5,055 bases of DNA from the NCBI GenBank assembly GCA_900752305.1, contig CAADUV010000121.1, forward strand, positions 1-5,055. The letters run 5' to 3'. The notes under the pieces are model-generated. The model saw only the letters and a list, made by a program, of their open reading frames with translations, was not told where the DNA came from and ran no database searches. The stretch comes from an uncultured Oscillospiraceae bacterium (GTDB taxonomy: Bacteria > Bacillota > Clostridia > Oscillospirales > Oscillospiraceae). The translations under genes were made by a program, and so were the position numbers. This document shows positions 4,805 to 5,055 of the stretch, one piece after another (position 1 is the first letter of the stretch; each line of letters begins with the position of its first letter).

Positions 4805-5055
4805 ATGAAAGGCTTTGCGGCACAATTCAACCAGCTGTTTGGCGAGCTGTATGAGTGCGTGAAAAAAAGTGAACAGGAGACCCTGCCCGGTCACCAGAAG
4901 TTGCCCCTGAGCGCGGGAGAATTTCATCTGCTGGAGCAGATCGACCAGACGCCGGAGGGTGCGATCTCGGTGAGCGAGCTGGCGAAGCGGCTGCAAGTGG
5001 CCAAGCCCTCTGCCAGTGTGGCGGTGAACAAGCTGCTGCGGAAGGGCTTTGTGGA
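4805..5055 (+). CDS. MarR-family transcriptional regulator, N-terminal part
   Basis: The first 83 residues of a protein that runs off the window; family members are usually about 140-160 residues. MarR proteins are dimeric winged-helix DNA-binding regulators, mostly repressors that let go of DNA on binding a small ligand. Seen here: an N-terminal helical dimerisation segment (about 1-30, MKGFAAQFNQLFGELYECVK), then LSAGEFHLLEQI (37-48), a helix-turn-helix with ISVSELAKRLQV (55-66) followed by the recognition helix AKPSASVAVNKLLRKGFV (67 onward). The pattern K-P-S/T-x-S-V-A-V-x-K-L resembles clostridial regulators found beside fatty-acid or transporter genes, but the downstream gene is not in the window, so the target cannot be named. 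It has its own promoter and a palindrome at the start site suggesting autorepression. It is divergent from metK with no sign of a functional link. Confidence 0.9.
   Translation, partial: MKGFAAQFNQLFGELYECVKKSEQETLPGHQKLPLSAGEFHLLEQIDQTPEGAISVSELAKRLQVAKPSASVAVNKLLRKGFV

Overview
The window looks like a chromosomal segment of a moderately GC-rich Firmicute of the class Clostridia, most likely an Oscillospiraceae-like gut anaerobe. This is an inference from three things: GC-rich coding sequence with AT-rich intergenic DNA, an S-box (SAM-I) riboswitch in front of metK, and strong Firmicutes-style SD sites, sigma-A promoters and intrinsic terminators. I cannot assign a species.

Left part (1-2582, + strand): the distal end of a de novo purine operon. 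The 3' end of purH is followed after 6 nt by a membrane acyltransferase-3 family gene. That gene overlaps purD by 4 nt (ATGA). A perfect 15-bp terminator closes the operon. PurH makes the last two steps to IMP and PurD the second step from PRPP. The acyltransferase is a non-purine passenger in the same transcript.

Middle (2583-3247): about 700 nt without a convincing protein gene, but not empty. An AT-rich stretch leads into a good promoter (TTGCAA, 17 nt, TATTAT with extended -10). Its predicted start coincides with the first base of a compact three-way-junction RNA fold, followed by a pyrimidine-rich linker and a strong terminator. I read this as a free-standing small RNA gene of about 160 nt, and it is the most interesting object here. 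Next comes a run of tandem GC-rich hairpins (about 2953-3119) that looks like an interspersed palindromic repeat, then the metK terminator.

Right part (3174-4678, - strand): metK (S-adenosylmethionine synthetase) with its complete leader: consensus promoter, SAM-I aptamer, overlapping antiterminator and terminator, SD and start. This is feedback control of SAM synthesis by transcription attenuation. Divergent from it, on the + strand, a MarR-family regulator begins at 4805 with its own promoter and an inverted repeat at the transcription start that may be its own operator. The gene runs off the window.

No CRISPR array, transposase, tRNA, rRNA or defence system is visible. Apart from the small RNA candidate, the hairpin array and the acyltransferase inside the purine operon, the region is ordinary housekeeping DNA.
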